The notes beneath the pieces are model-generated. The model was not told where the DNA came from and made no database searches. It saw only the letters and a list, made by a program, of their open reading frames with translations. A program made the translations under genes and the position numbers. A stretch of 64,000 nt of DNA from Persicitalea sp038235275 (GTDB lineage Bacteria; Bacteroidota; Bacteroidia; Cytophagales; Spirosomataceae), in NCBI GenBank assembly GCA_038235275.1, contig JBBSUC010000031.1, positions 1-64,000 on the forward strand, read 5' to 3'. Below are positions 33,167-41,746 of the stretch, one piece after another. The first letter of the stretch is position 1, and the number at the start of each line of letters is the position of its first letter.

Positions 33167-34414
33167 TCACTCCACCATGCAGGCTCCCACCGTCACGTTC
33201 GAGGTTTCGTCGATCAGGATGGCGGCACCGTTGGCGCGGTTTTTCAGGTAAGGATCGTAGGCGATGGGGTTGGCGGTACGCAGCACGACGCGCGCGACAT
33301 CGTTGAGTTTCAGGCTTTCTACTTCCTTAATTTGTTCGTAGGAGTTAATGTCCACACGATAATCTATACTCCGAACGGAGCAACGGGTGCGGCTGGTTCC
33401 GTGTTGCAGGTTGAATTTGCTACCCACTTTCAATTCTTTACGATCGTCCATCCAACAAATCAATGTTTCCAAATCCTGGCTCAGAATGGGCGGCTGATGG
33501 TCGGAAGTCACCAGCAAATCGCCCCGGCTGATGTCGATGTCGCTGCTCAGCAATAGCGTCACTGACTGCGAAGCGAAGGCTTCCTCGACCTCCCGACCGC
33601 CCTTCTCGATTTTCTCGATGGTGGAAGTCTGTTCCGACGGATAAACCGTAATGCGGTCGCCTTGGCGAAACGTACCGCTTTGGATGCGCCCGGCGTAGCC
33701 CCGGTAGTCGTGGTGTTCCTCGGTTTGGGGACGAATCACGTACTGCACCGAAAACCTTCCGTCGGTCAGGTTCTGGTCGCTGAGTACGTTCACGTTTTCC
33801 AGCACCGAGAGCATCGTTTCGCCCGCGTACCAGGGCATATTCGGCGACGGCTCAGCTACATTGTCTCCGTTCAAAGCGCTCACGGGGACGATCGTCAGAT
33901 CCTTGATCTTCAATTTCTTTGATAGTTCCTGATACGACTGAGCGATTTCCAGAAAGCGGTCTTCCGAATAATCCACTAAATCCATCTTGTTTATGGCCAC
34001 CACCACATGCGGGATACCGAGCATAGAGGCAATCAGCGAATGACGGCGCGTCTGCTCGGCCACTCCTTGCCGGGCATCCACCAGGATAATGGCCAAGTCG
34101 GCGTTGGATGCCCCCGTCACCATATTGCGGGTGTACTGGATATGTCCCGGCGCATCGATGCTGATGAACTTGCGCTTCGGCGTCTGGAAGTATTTGTAGG
34201 CCACGTCGATGGTAATGCCCTGTTCCCGCTCGGACCGCAGTCCGTCGGTGAGCAGCGCGAGGTCGATCTCGCCGTCATTGCGGCTTTTACTGGCCCTTTC
34301 GATGGCTTCCATCTGGTCGGCCAGGATGTTCTTTGTATCGAACAGCAGGCGACCGATGAGGGTGCTTTTGCCGTCGTCTACGGAACCGGCGGTGATAAAT
34401 CTTAGTAAATCCAA
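33167..34414 (-). CDS. cysN: Sulfate adenylyltransferase subunit 1 (GTPase)
   Basis: With CysD it makes adenylyl sulfate (APS) from sulfate and ATP, driven by GTP hydrolysis. The GTPase motifs are AGSVDDGKST (9-18), DAPGHIQYTRNM and NKMDL. I start it at the TTG at 34414 (DLLRFITAGSVDDGKS), where CysN proteins normally begin, giving 415 residues. The frame is open upstream to 34519, but that extension is made of 8-base tandem repeats and overlaps cysD. No APS kinase domain is fused at the C-terminus. Confidence 0.92.
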   Translation of the reverse strand: MDLLRFITAGSVDDGKSTLIGRLLFDTKNILADQMEAIERASKSRNDGEIDLALLTDGLRSEREQGITIDVAYKYFQTPKRKFISIDAPGHIQYTRNMVTGASNADLAIILVDARQGVAEQTRRHSLIASMLGIPHVVVAINKMDLVDYSEDRFLEIAQSYQELSKKLKIKDLTIVPVSALNGDNVAEPSPNMPWYAGETMLSVLENVNVLSDQNLTDGRFSVQYVIRPQTEEHHDYRGYAGRIQSGTFRQGDRITVYPSEQTSTIEKIEKGGREVEEAFASQSVTLLLSSDIDISRGDLLVTSDHQPPILSQDLETLICWMDDRKELKVGSKFNLQHGTSRTRCSVRSIDYRVDINSYEQIKEVESLKLNDVARVVLRTANPIAYDPYLKNRANGAAILIDETSNVTVGACMVE

Positions 34415-34426
34415 GGTTTTAATTTT

Positions 34427-34454
34427 GAATGAGTGAATGAGTGAATGAGTGAAT
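34427..34454. repeat. 8-base tandem repeat between cysD and cysN
   Basis: GAATGAGT is repeated exactly three and a half times in the 101-base gap just before the cysN start. It belongs to the group of 8-base-period intergenic tracts in this window. Confidence 0.85.
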
Positions 34455-34515
34455 AATTTTTTTGAAGAAAAGCAATTTACGCATTGTCCATTTTCAATTA
34501 TCCAACATCCATTTA

Positions 34516-35427
34516 TCAAAAATACCCCCCCTTTTTCCGATCCTCCATTGCCGCCTCCGTCTGCTGATCGTCGATGCGGGTTTCGCCACGCTCGCTAATA
34601 CGGGAGACGGTGATTTCGGCCACTACCTCGTCGAGCGTGGCGGCGGCGGACTCCACGGCGGCGGTGCAGGTCATGTCGCCCACGGTGCGGAAGCGGACGC
34701 GGCGCGTCACGATTTGGTCGTTTTCATCGGGTTGAATGACGGGCGTGTTGTTGAGCAGCCGCCCGTCGCGCAGAATGCACTCGCGGTCGTGGGCAAAGTA
34801 AATGCTGGGTAGCGTGATGTCCTCACGGCGGATATATGACCACACATCCAGTTCCGTCCAGTTGGAAATCGGGAATACGCGGACGTTCTCGCCCTTGTGA
34901 ATGCGTCCGTTGAACAAATTCCAAAGCTCGGGCCGCTGCCGCTTGGGGTCCCATTGCCCGAACTCGTCGCGAAAAGAGAAAATACGCTCCTTGGCGCGGG
35001 CTTTCTCTTCGTCGCGTCGCGCCCCGCCGATGCAGGCGTCGAACTCGAATTCTTCGATCGTGTCCAGCAAGGTGTAGGTTTGCAGCCAGTTGCGGCTGGC
35101 ATTCTTGCCCGTCGGTTCCTGCAATCCCTTGGCTTTAATGGTGTCTTCCACGTAGCGGACGACCAGTTTGGCCCCGAGTTTTTCCACCAACTCATCACGG
35201 TATGTAATAGCTTCTTCAAAATTGTGGCCCGTATCCACGTGTACCAGTGTAAAGGGAATCTTGGCCGGAGCAAAAGCCTTTTGGGCTAATCTTACGAGGG
35301 TTATCGAATCCTTTCCTCCCGAAAAAAGCAAAGCAGGCCGCTCGAATTGCCCCGCTACTTCTCGCATGATATAGATCGCCTCCGCTTCTAGTTGATCGAG
35401 GTAGTCGAGTTTAATTTTTGATCTCAT
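34516..35427 (-). CDS. cysD: Sulfate adenylyltransferase subunit 2
   Basis: The catalytic ATP-pyrophosphatase-type subunit of ATP sulfurylase, 303 residues. The PP-loop SGGKDS is at 36-41; PFTLVHVDTGHNF, CIGGARRDEEKARAKER and the R/RFRTVGD block near the C-terminus are diagnostic. Its C-terminal end MEDRKKGGYF is the usual one for the family. It lies 52 bases after cysH and upstream of cysN. Confidence 0.95.
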   Translation of the reverse strand: MRSKIKLDYLDQLEAEAIYIMREVAGQFERPALLFSGGKDSITLVRLAQKAFAPAKIPFTLVHVDTGHNFEEAITYRDELVEKLGAKLVVRYVEDTIKAKGLQEPTGKNASRNWLQTYTLLDTIEEFEFDACIGGARRDEEKARAKERIFSFRDEFGQWDPKRQRPELWNLFNGRIHKGENVRVFPISNWTELDVWSYIRREDITLPSIYFAHDRECILRDGRLLNNTPVIQPDENDQIVTRRVRFRTVGDMTCTAAVESAAATLDEVVAEITVSRISERGETRIDDQQTEAAMEDRKKGGYF

Positions 35428-35479
35428 TTTGGTTCGTATTATTTCCTAAACCTTAAAGCTTGTTTTAAGACTCACAGAC

Positions 35480-36193
35480 TTATTTTGCGTGCAACCCGCA
35501 TTCTTTCTTACTCTCATCCTCCCACCACCAGCGACCCGCGCGGAAATCTTCGCCAGGCTGGATGGCGCGGGTGCAGGGCGCACAGCCAATGCTAACGAAG
35601 CCTTTGTCGTGCAGTAAATTGTAGGGAACGTCATGCTCTTTCACATATTCCTGAACCCCATCAAAAGTCCACGATAACAACGGATGGAATTTAAACAAAT
35701 CATGTGCCTCGTCCCGCTCGATGGGCTGCATTTCCTGTCGATTGCCCGACTGCTCGGCCCGAATACCCGTCACCCAAATCTTTACGCCTTCTAAGGCCCG
35801 GTTCAGTGGCTCGACTTTGCGAATAAAACAGCACTCTTTGCGATTTTCGACGGAATCATAGAAACTATACGGGCCTTTTTCGCTCAGTAAATTTTCCACC
35901 GCTTCGTGCCGTGGAAACACCACTTCCAATTTAGTGTCGTAGCGGCGGTTGGTTCGCTGTAAGGTTTTATACGATTCTTCAAACAGCCGTCCCGTATCCA
36001 GGGTAAAAGTCCTGATCGGGAGATCGTTCTTCAGGATCAAATCTGTAATCACCTGATCTTCGTAGCCCAGACTGCTGGAAAAGGCCACTTGTCCGGGGAA
36101 TAATTCCGTCAAAAGCCGCAGGCCTTCGACCTCTGACTTGTTGGCGATTAGTTCGAGGAGAGAATTAGTAGTGTAAGTTTCTACTGCTACCAT
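35480..36193 (-). CDS. cysH: APS-type phosphoadenylyl/adenylyl-sulfate reductase
   Basis: A 237-residue thioredoxin-dependent reductase producing sulfite and AMP/PAP. Cysteine pairs C121-C122 (ECCFIRK) and C204/C207 (CAPCTRAI) can bind a [4Fe-4S] cluster, which marks the type that prefers APS. The catalytic cysteine is C232 in ECGLH near the C-terminus. The substrate region contains SSSLGYEDQ (39-47). The absence of an APS kinase in the operon agrees with direct APS reduction. It lies ten bases after the PLP enzyme gene. Confidence 0.93.
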   Translation of the reverse strand: MVAVETYTTNSLLELIANKSEVEGLRLLTELFPGQVAFSSSLGYEDQVITDLILKNDLPIRTFTLDTGRLFEESYKTLQRTNRRYDTKLEVVFPRHEAVENLLSEKGPYSFYDSVENRKECCFIRKVEPLNRALEGVKIWVTGIRAEQSGNRQEMQPIERDEAHDLFKFHPLLSWTFDGVQEYVKEHDVPYNLLHDKGFVSIGCAPCTRAIQPGEDFRAGRWWWEDESKKECGLHAK

Positions 36194-36203
36194 AATAGAT
36201 AAT

Positions 36204-37391
36204 TTATTGACTTATCAGAATTTCAGAACTCACTTGCGCCGCCTGCGTGAAGTCTTCTATCAAGTCCTCCACCGCTTCCAGCCCCACCGAAATGCGGATG
36301 AGGCCTTCGGTAATCCCCAGGCTCGCTTTTTCCTCCGGTTTTAGTTTGGAGTGGGTCGTGGTATAGGGATTTGTAATAATAGTGCGCGTATCGCCCAGGT
36401 TGGCCGAGAGTGAAGGAATTTGCAAGGCCTTCACGAATGCACTCACCCGCTCGAAGCCCCCTTCCAAATCAATGGTTATAATGCCTCCGCCCGCGCTCAT
36501 TTGTTGCTTGGCCAGTTCATACTGCGGGTGCGAGGGCAGAAACGGGTAGTTGACCTGCTTGATCTCCGGTAGTTTTTCCAAAGCCTCCGCCAGTTTCAAG
36601 GCGTTGGCGCAGTGTCTTTCCATGCGCAAATCGAGTGTCTCCAAACTCTTGGACAAAACCCAGGCGTTGAAGGGTGACATCGACGGCCCCGTCTGCCGAC
36701 AGAAGAACCGCAGTGGCCTGATGTGTTCTTTTGTGCCGACGACAACCCCACCCAACACGCGGCCCTGTCCTTCCATGAACTTCGTGGCTGAATGCACCAC
36801 CAGATGCGCCCCAAACTCAGCGGGAACCTGCAAAGCGGGGGTAGCGAAGCAGTTGTCCACGTTGAAAATCAGGTTATGTTTTTGGCAAAGCTTGCCAATC
36901 ATCCCCATATCGACCAGTTCCAGGCCGGGGTTCGAGGGCGTTTCGACGTACACCATCTTGGTGTTGGATTGCACGGCGGCTTCCCAGTCTGCTTCGGGGG
37001 CCGAAGCATCGAGGTAAGTGTGGGAGACGTTCCATTTGCTCAGGATCTGCGTGATGATCTGGTGCGCCGAGCCAAACAGGGCGCGACTGGCAATCAGGTG
37101 ATCGCCCGCTTGCAGGTGAGCGGCAAAACTGGCAAACACCGCCGCCATACCCGTGGCGGTGGCCACGCCATCCTCACAATCTTCCAGCATGCATACCTTG
37201 TCCACGAACTCCTGCACGGTCGGATTGGAGAAGCGGCTGTACAGATTTCCCTGCTCCGTTTCGTCAAAGAGCGCTTTGCCCTGCTCGGCGGTTTCGAAGG
37301 TGAAACTACTGGTCAGAAAAAGTGGCGTAGAATGCTCCCGAAAGTGCGTTTGCGGCGTCTGGATGCGGATGGCTTTGGTCTGTTTCTTCAT
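36204..37391 (-). CDS. metZ: O-succinyl/O-acetylhomoserine sulfhydrylase (Cys/Met metabolism PLP enzyme)
   Basis: A 395-residue PLP enzyme of the cystathionine gamma-synthase family. The PLP lysine is K204 in HSATKFMEGQG; SRFSNPTV and YVETPSNPGLE are conserved family blocks. Located inside the sulfate operon, it most likely takes sulfide from the reductase and an activated homoserine to make homocysteine. The sequence alone does not tell metZ from metY or metB; the symbol follows context. It starts nine bases after the permease gene. Confidence 0.85.
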   Translation of the reverse strand: MKKQTKAIRIQTPQTHFREHSTPLFLTSSFTFETAEQGKALFDETEQGNLYSRFSNPTVQEFVDKVCMLEDCEDGVATATGMAAVFASFAAHLQAGDHLIASRALFGSAHQIITQILSKWNVSHTYLDASAPEADWEAAVQSNTKMVYVETPSNPGLELVDMGMIGKLCQKHNLIFNVDNCFATPALQVPAEFGAHLVVHSATKFMEGQGRVLGGVVVGTKEHIRPLRFFCRQTGPSMSPFNAWVLSKSLETLDLRMERHCANALKLAEALEKLPEIKQVNYPFLPSHPQYELAKQQMSAGGGIITIDLEGGFERVSAFVKALQIPSLSANLGDTRTIITNPYTTTHSKLKPEEKASLGITEGLIRISVGLEAVEDLIEDFTQAAQVSSEILISQ

Positions 37392-37400
37392 TACGTACGA

Positions 37401-38585
37401 CTAAATGTTATTGAGGACTACCATGTAAATAATCCTCAAACTTACCACAATTACCACGATACCGACCAAAATCATCATCGTCTTGATGGGTAATCGGCGC
37501 GATAGGTTGGCCGCAATCGGGGCTGCGACCATGCCGCCCAGGATCAGCCCGACGATGACCTGCCAGTGCGAAAAGCCGATGAGCGTGATGAACGTCACCG
37601 AACTGGCCAGCGACACGAAAAACTCCGTCAGGTTCACCGAACCGATGGTATACTTGGGATGCCGTCCGCGGGCGATAAGCGTCGAAGACACAATTGGACC
37701 CCAGCCGCCGCCGCCGATGGCGTCCATCGAGCCACCCAGCATGGCCAGCCAGCCGATTTTGTTGAATGGTCGCTTTTCGATGCGCTTCTTCAGGGCCTTT
37801 TTAATAATTAAAATACCCAAAATCAACGTGTAAACCGCTACGATCGGCTTGATAATGTACACGTATTCTTCAAGCGAAGTGAGGACATAAGCTCCCAGGA
37901 TGGCCCCGATGACGCCGGGAATGAGCAGCGTTTTAAACAACTTGCTGTTCACATTTCCGAATTTCAGGTGCATATAGCCCGACACCCCACTCGTAAAAAT
38001 TTCCGACGAGTGAACGCTCGCGCTCGCCACCGCAGGCGGCACTCCCAGCGTGAGCAGAAAAGTAGTGGCCGTCACGCCGTAGGCCATGCCCAGCGCTCCG
38101 TCGATCATCTGGGCGATGAAGCCGCCCATTAAATAATAGAAAAAATCTTCATCTTCCAGCAGACTCGTCCACACCAAACCCAGTCGATCCAGGCTGGCGT
38201 AGCTGAAAATCAGGTGGCCGACAATCATCAAAGCCAAAGCAGAAAAGACATTGACCGCGATTTCGGTGCGGCTGCGCTGGCGCAATACTACCTCCGAAAG
38301 CCGACTGGAAATTTTTTTAAAGGCCGAAAAAGAATTTGTACTATTCTTTGGTTCAATTAAAATTTCTTCATCCGCTACCGTTTTGTAAATCGCATTGGCA
38401 AAAACTGCATCCGACTCGCCGGGTAGGTCGGGCAGGAAAACGGCGTAGCCCTGTTGCCGAGCCATATCCGCCAGTCGGCGATCTTCGATGGGGTCACCCG
38501 TGGCAATTTTTACCGCATTCAAAGACTGCCAGGCCGCTTTTGGCTTAGTTTCCTGAATAGACGCTATAAAAGAAGGTGTTTCCAC
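37401..38585 (-). CDS. TauE/SafE (TSUP) permease with degenerate CysG-like N-terminal segment
   Basis: A 394-residue protein, first in the sulfur operon. Residues about 105-394 form a TauE/SafE transporter with about eight membrane segments (FIAQMIDGALGMAYG, GGWGPIVSS), likely moving sulfate, sulfite or another sulfur anion. The first 100 residues are soluble: KIATGDPIEDRRLADMARQQ, then YAVFLPDLPGES, resemble the second half of the precorrin-2 dehydrogenase domain of siroheme synthase (pattern ...AATDDRELNR...A...G..VNV.DDPE..DF). The glycine-rich NAD-binding first half is missing. This could be a relic of a dehydrogenase-permease fusion; the similarity is read by eye. Confidence 0.8.
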   Translation of the reverse strand: METPSFIASIQETKPKAAWQSLNAVKIATGDPIEDRRLADMARQQGYAVFLPDLPGESDAVFANAIYKTVADEEILIEPKNSTNSFSAFKKISSRLSEVVLRQRSRTEIAVNVFSALALMIVGHLIFSYASLDRLGLVWTSLLEDEDFFYYLMGGFIAQMIDGALGMAYGVTATTFLLTLGVPPAVASASVHSSEIFTSGVSGYMHLKFGNVNSKLFKTLLIPGVIGAILGAYVLTSLEEYVYIIKPIVAVYTLILGILIIKKALKKRIEKRPFNKIGWLAMLGGSMDAIGGGGWGPIVSSTLIARGRHPKYTIGSVNLTEFFVSLASSVTFITLIGFSHWQVIVGLILGGMVAAPIAANLSRRLPIKTMMILVGIVVIVVSLRIIYMVVLNNI

Positions 38586-38624
38586 AAGTCTATTTAGTAT
38601 AGTAATTTAGTAGAGTATAAGGCC

Positions 38625-38652
38625 AAAAAGAAAGTGGCTCGGCAGGAGCCAC
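38625..38652 (-). terminator. Intrinsic terminator after the RsmI-like gene
   Basis: A perfect 7-bp GC-rich stem (38634-38640 with 38646-38652, five-base loop) is followed on the minus strand by TTTCTTTTTGG. It lies between the methyltransferase stop at 38705 and the sulfur operon start at 38585, separating the two transcripts. Confidence 0.8.
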
Positions 38653-38704
38653 ATCGCAAACGTACAATCGAATTATTGATTTTCCAAGAAACGTGCCTGG
38701 CAAA

Positions 38705-39427
38705 TTATCCCAGTAAAAAGATCGTCGGCTGCTTGTGCAAGTCTATTTTTTGATTTCGCCACGCCTGCACGGTCTGCGTTTTGATGAATTCTTCGGGGGC
38801 AGTCAGGTTGCTGGCCACGCATAGCAGGGTGTCGGGCTGACAGGCAGCGAGGATCGTTTCCAGCATGTGGTTATTGCGGAAAGGGGTTTCCATAAAAATC
38901 TGGGTTTGACGACGTTCTCTGCTTTCTTTTTCCAAAGAGAGCAGCGCCTTGCGTCGGTCGGCTTTGTCGATGGGCAGATAGCCGTGAAAGGCGAAAGATT
39001 GCCCGCTTAGTCCCGAGGCCATCAGGGCCAGCAGAATGGACGACGGCCCCACCAGCGGCACCACTTTCATACCTAGCTCGTGCGCCAGCCGCACGGCCAC
39101 CGCGCCGGGATCGGCCACGCCGGGGCAACCCGCCTCGGATAACATGCCGATGTCCTTTCCGGCGGGCAGGGCGCGGAGTTGGGCGGCGGTATCGGCTTCC
39201 GGCGTCTTTTTATTTAGTTCGTAAAAAGTCAAATCCTGAATTACCCGGCCCAGTCGCAGACTGCTCACGAACCGGCGGGCGGTACGGAGTTCTTCGGCAA
39301 AAAAGTAATCCAACTGGCTAATAACTTCCGTTACCTGCGGACTGAGAACCTGGGCCGCCGTACCTTCGGCCAGGATGGTGGGGAGGAGGAAGAGGGTCGA
39401 GGTGTTTTTTTGTATTTGAGTAGGCAT
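38705..39427 (-). CDS. RsmI-like tetrapyrrole-methylase-family methyltransferase
   Basis: A 240-residue SAM methyltransferase of the tetrapyrrole methylase fold, similar to the RsmI family that modifies 16S rRNA C1402. Motifs are SEAGCPGVADPG, VPLVGPSSILLALMASGLSG and FMETPFRNN. It lacks the classic RsmI N-terminus (ATPIGN); LFLLPTILAEGT takes that place, as in the shorter Bacteroidota paralogue. The start is set at the ATG at 39427; the longer frame to 39628 runs into the divergent sulfatase gene. It ends in a hairpin terminator. Confidence 0.8.
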   Translation of the reverse strand: MPTQIQKNTSTLFLLPTILAEGTAAQVLSPQVTEVISQLDYFFAEELRTARRFVSSLRLGRVIQDLTFYELNKKTPEADTAAQLRALPAGKDIGMLSEAGCPGVADPGAVAVRLAHELGMKVVPLVGPSSILLALMASGLSGQSFAFHGYLPIDKADRRKALLSLEKESRERRQTQIFMETPFRNNHMLETILAACQPDTLLCVASNLTAPEEFIKTQTVQAWRNQKIDLHKQPTIFLLG

Positions 39428-39479
39428 TTTTTCAAATTGGCTTTTTGCAAAAGAACCCCTTTTAATTGAATTCAAAAAA

Positions 39480-40958
39480 ATGAAAAAATTCACACGACTC
39501 GTTAGCGCGGCCTTTGGTGTCAGTTTAGCTTTCTTTTTACTGGCCTTTGCCTGGAAGCAGCCGGAAAGTAGCTTTGGTGCCAGCACTAAGGCCACCGGTG
39601 CGCCGGACCGGCCCAATATCCTCCTCATATTCGTCGACGACCTGGGCTGGGCCGACCTTAGCAGCTACGGCAGTGCGTACTACGAAACGCCGAACATCGA
39701 CGCCCTGGCCGCCGGAGGCGTAAAATTCACGGACGCCTACGCGGCGGCGGCCATCTGCTCGCCTTCGCGCTCGGCCCTCATGTCGGGCAAGTACCCAGCT
39801 CGCACGGGCATCACCGACTGGATTCGGGCCAGTTTCCAGAACGCCGAGGCGCGCTACGGCGGCAAAAGCAAGCAGGAGTACGAACGTGATTTGACCCAAA
39901 AACTGATCGTCCCGCCCATTCCATTTGAGCTGCCGCTTTCCGAGAAAACCACCGCTGAGTATCTGAAAGAGCAGGGTTACTTCACGGGTTTCATTGGCAA
40001 ATGGCACCTGGGATCCGAAGGCAACTACCCTGACAACCAGGGCTTCGACGTCAATATCGGGGGCTGCGACTTCGGTCAGCCGCCTTCGTACTTCGATCCC
40101 TACGAAAATGCCCGCACCAAGGGCATTCCGACGCTGCCGCCCCGCAAAACGGGTGAGTATCTCATGGATCGCGAGGGCGACGAGGTCATCGGTCTCATTC
40201 GTAAAAATAAAGACAAGCCTTTCTTTATCAACTACGCCCCCTACGCCGTCCACACGCCGCTGGGCGGCAAGCCGGAACTGGTGGCCAAATACGAAGCCAA
40301 AAAGCCCGCCAAAGGTCAGGGCAATCCGGTCTATGCCGCCATGATCGAGAGTCTGGATCAAAACGTGGGACGCATTCTGGCTGAACTGAAAGCGCAGAAT
40401 TTACTGGAAAATACGCTGGTCATCTTCACTTCCGACAACGGCGGATTACTGGGTAGTGAGAAAAATCCGATTACTTCCAATCCGCCTTTTCGTAGCGGCA
40501 AGGGTTTCCCCTACGAAGGGGGCATCCGGGTGCCTCTGATCGTGAGTTGGAAAGGGCAGATTGCGCCGCGCGTGTCGGGTAGCCCGACCATTACAATGGA
40601 TATTTTCGACACGATCCTGGAGACGGCGGGAGCAAAGCCCGACCGCGCCATTCCCAACGACGGTGTGAGTCTGCTAGCGCACGTGCGGACGGGCAAGCCG
40701 CTGCCCACGCGGGATCTGTTCTGGCACTTTCCGCACTACCGCTACGAGGAGGTGACGCCCTACAACATCGTCCGCAGCGGCTACTGGAAGCTGATTCACA
40801 ACTACGAAAATGATTCCGACGAGCTTTACAACCTTAAAGACGACATTGACGAAACCCGCAACGTGGCGTCTCAGCTCCCGAAGAAGCAACAGGAACTGCG
40901 GGGGAAATTAGATGGTTTTTTGGCCCGGACGGGGGCAAAAGTGCCCGTGCCGCGTTGA
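39480..40958 (+). CDS. Exported type I sulfatase
   Basis: A 492-residue arylsulfatase-family enzyme. A signal sequence or N-terminal anchor covers about 5-25. The metal-binding DD is at 53-54 (FVDDLGWADL), and C93 in CSPSRSALMSGKYP is the cysteine turned into formylglycine. GKWHLG and FTSDNGG complete the active site. It probably frees sulfate from sulfated polysaccharides outside the cell; the sulfate operon next door would use it. No SusCD pair is nearby, so the substrate is open. Divergent from the RsmI-like gene. Confidence 0.9.
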   Translation: MKKFTRLVSAAFGVSLAFFLLAFAWKQPESSFGASTKATGAPDRPNILLIFVDDLGWADLSSYGSAYYETPNIDALAAGGVKFTDAYAAAAICSPSRSALMSGKYPARTGITDWIRASFQNAEARYGGKSKQEYERDLTQKLIVPPIPFELPLSEKTTAEYLKEQGYFTGFIGKWHLGSEGNYPDNQGFDVNIGGCDFGQPPSYFDPYENARTKGIPTLPPRKTGEYLMDREGDEVIGLIRKNKDKPFFINYAPYAVHTPLGGKPELVAKYEAKKPAKGQGNPVYAAMIESLDQNVGRILAELKAQNLLENTLVIFTSDNGGLLGSEKNPITSNPPFRSGKGFPYEGGIRVPLIVSWKGQIAPRVSGSPTITMDIFDTILETAGAKPDRAIPNDGVSLLAHVRTGKPLPTRDLFWHFPHYRYEEVTPYNIVRSGYWKLIHNYENDSDELYNLKDDIDETRNVASQLPKKQQELRGKLDGFLARTGAKVPVPR

Positions 40959-40978
40959 CTGTGTGAAATCACTTTTTC

Positions 40979-41746
40979 CTATCCGGCTTTCTCAACCTCT
41001 GCCAACCACGCCCGCACATTGGCAAACATTTCCTGCCTATTCTGCATAAACCACTCATTGGTTGGCGCGTGAACGTTGCTCAGTCCGCCCTGGTGTTTGC
41101 GGTACACACCCATAACATTGGGCAGATAGCCGATGTCGCCCCGCGCGGCGAGTTGCAGCACAAGCGCCCAGTCACCGGCAGCAGCTTGAGGGTGCCAGGC
41201 GGCGAAGTCTTCGGTCAGGAAGTAGTTGCGGTAGAGCAGACTGGCCGTGGCGATAAACCAGCGATCTTCCAGCAGGTCGTCGATGGTCGAAACGGCTTTT
41301 TGATCGGGGGGATTGAACAAATGTGCGGGCGAGCCATCCTCATAGGTTACGCGGACGTTGTGGTGGCAAATGGCGAAATCCGGGTGCGTGTCCAGGAAGT
41401 CGACCTGTTTTTGCAATTTGTGCGGGTCGGTCCAGTAGTCGTCGCCTTCGCAGAGGGCCACGTATTGGCCCCGGCAGGCTTTAAGCAAGTGTAACACGTT
41501 GTTGCGTCCGGCAAACTCGCGCGGCTCCTTCGGGCCGAGGTTTTCGGCGTGCAGATACGCCCGGATTTTGTCGGGGTATTTTTCGGCGTAGGCTTGGATA
41601 ATCGCTGGCGCGAGATCGGTCGATCCGTCGTCGCCAATGACGATTTCATAGGCAAAATCCGTTTGCTGCGCCAGTGCTCCGTCCAGCATCTGCGCAATGT
41701 AGGCTTCGTGTTGGTAGGTAGGCACACAAACGGACACCTTCATCAT
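40979..41746 (-). CDS. GT2 glycosyltransferase, tandem copy 2
   Basis: A 255-residue GT2 with KVSVCVPTYQHEAYI (3-17), EIVIGDDGSTD (34-44) and the metal site EGDD (100-103). It is a close tandem paralogue of the upstream gene 41743-42711; both share DFAYEI.[IV]GDD, KLQKQVDF and TYEDGSPA. The genes overlap by four bases. It is the last gene of the PhyH-GT2-GT2 operon and convergent with the sulfatase gene. Confidence 0.87.
   Translation of the reverse strand: MMKVSVCVPTYQHEAYIAQMLDGALAQQTDFAYEIVIGDDGSTDLAPAIIQAYAEKYPDKIRAYLHAENLGPKEPREFAGRNNVLHLLKACRGQYVALCEGDDYWTDPHKLQKQVDFLDTHPDFAICHHNVRVTYEDGSPAHLFNPPDQKAVSTIDDLLEDRWFIATASLLYRNYFLTEDFAAWHPQAAAGDWALVLQLAARGDIGYLPNVMGVYRKHQGGLSNVHAPTNEWFMQNRQEMFANVRAWLAEVEKAG

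Noticed and set aside
34415..34519. Longer cysN start at 34519
   Set aside because: The extra N-terminus is encoded by 8-base repeats and overlaps cysD; CysN proteins begin at the DLLRFITAG sequence used here.
38586..38704. SAM or other riboswitch before the sulfur operon
   Set aside because: The only structure seen is the terminator of the upstream gene; no riboswitch core sequence was recognised.
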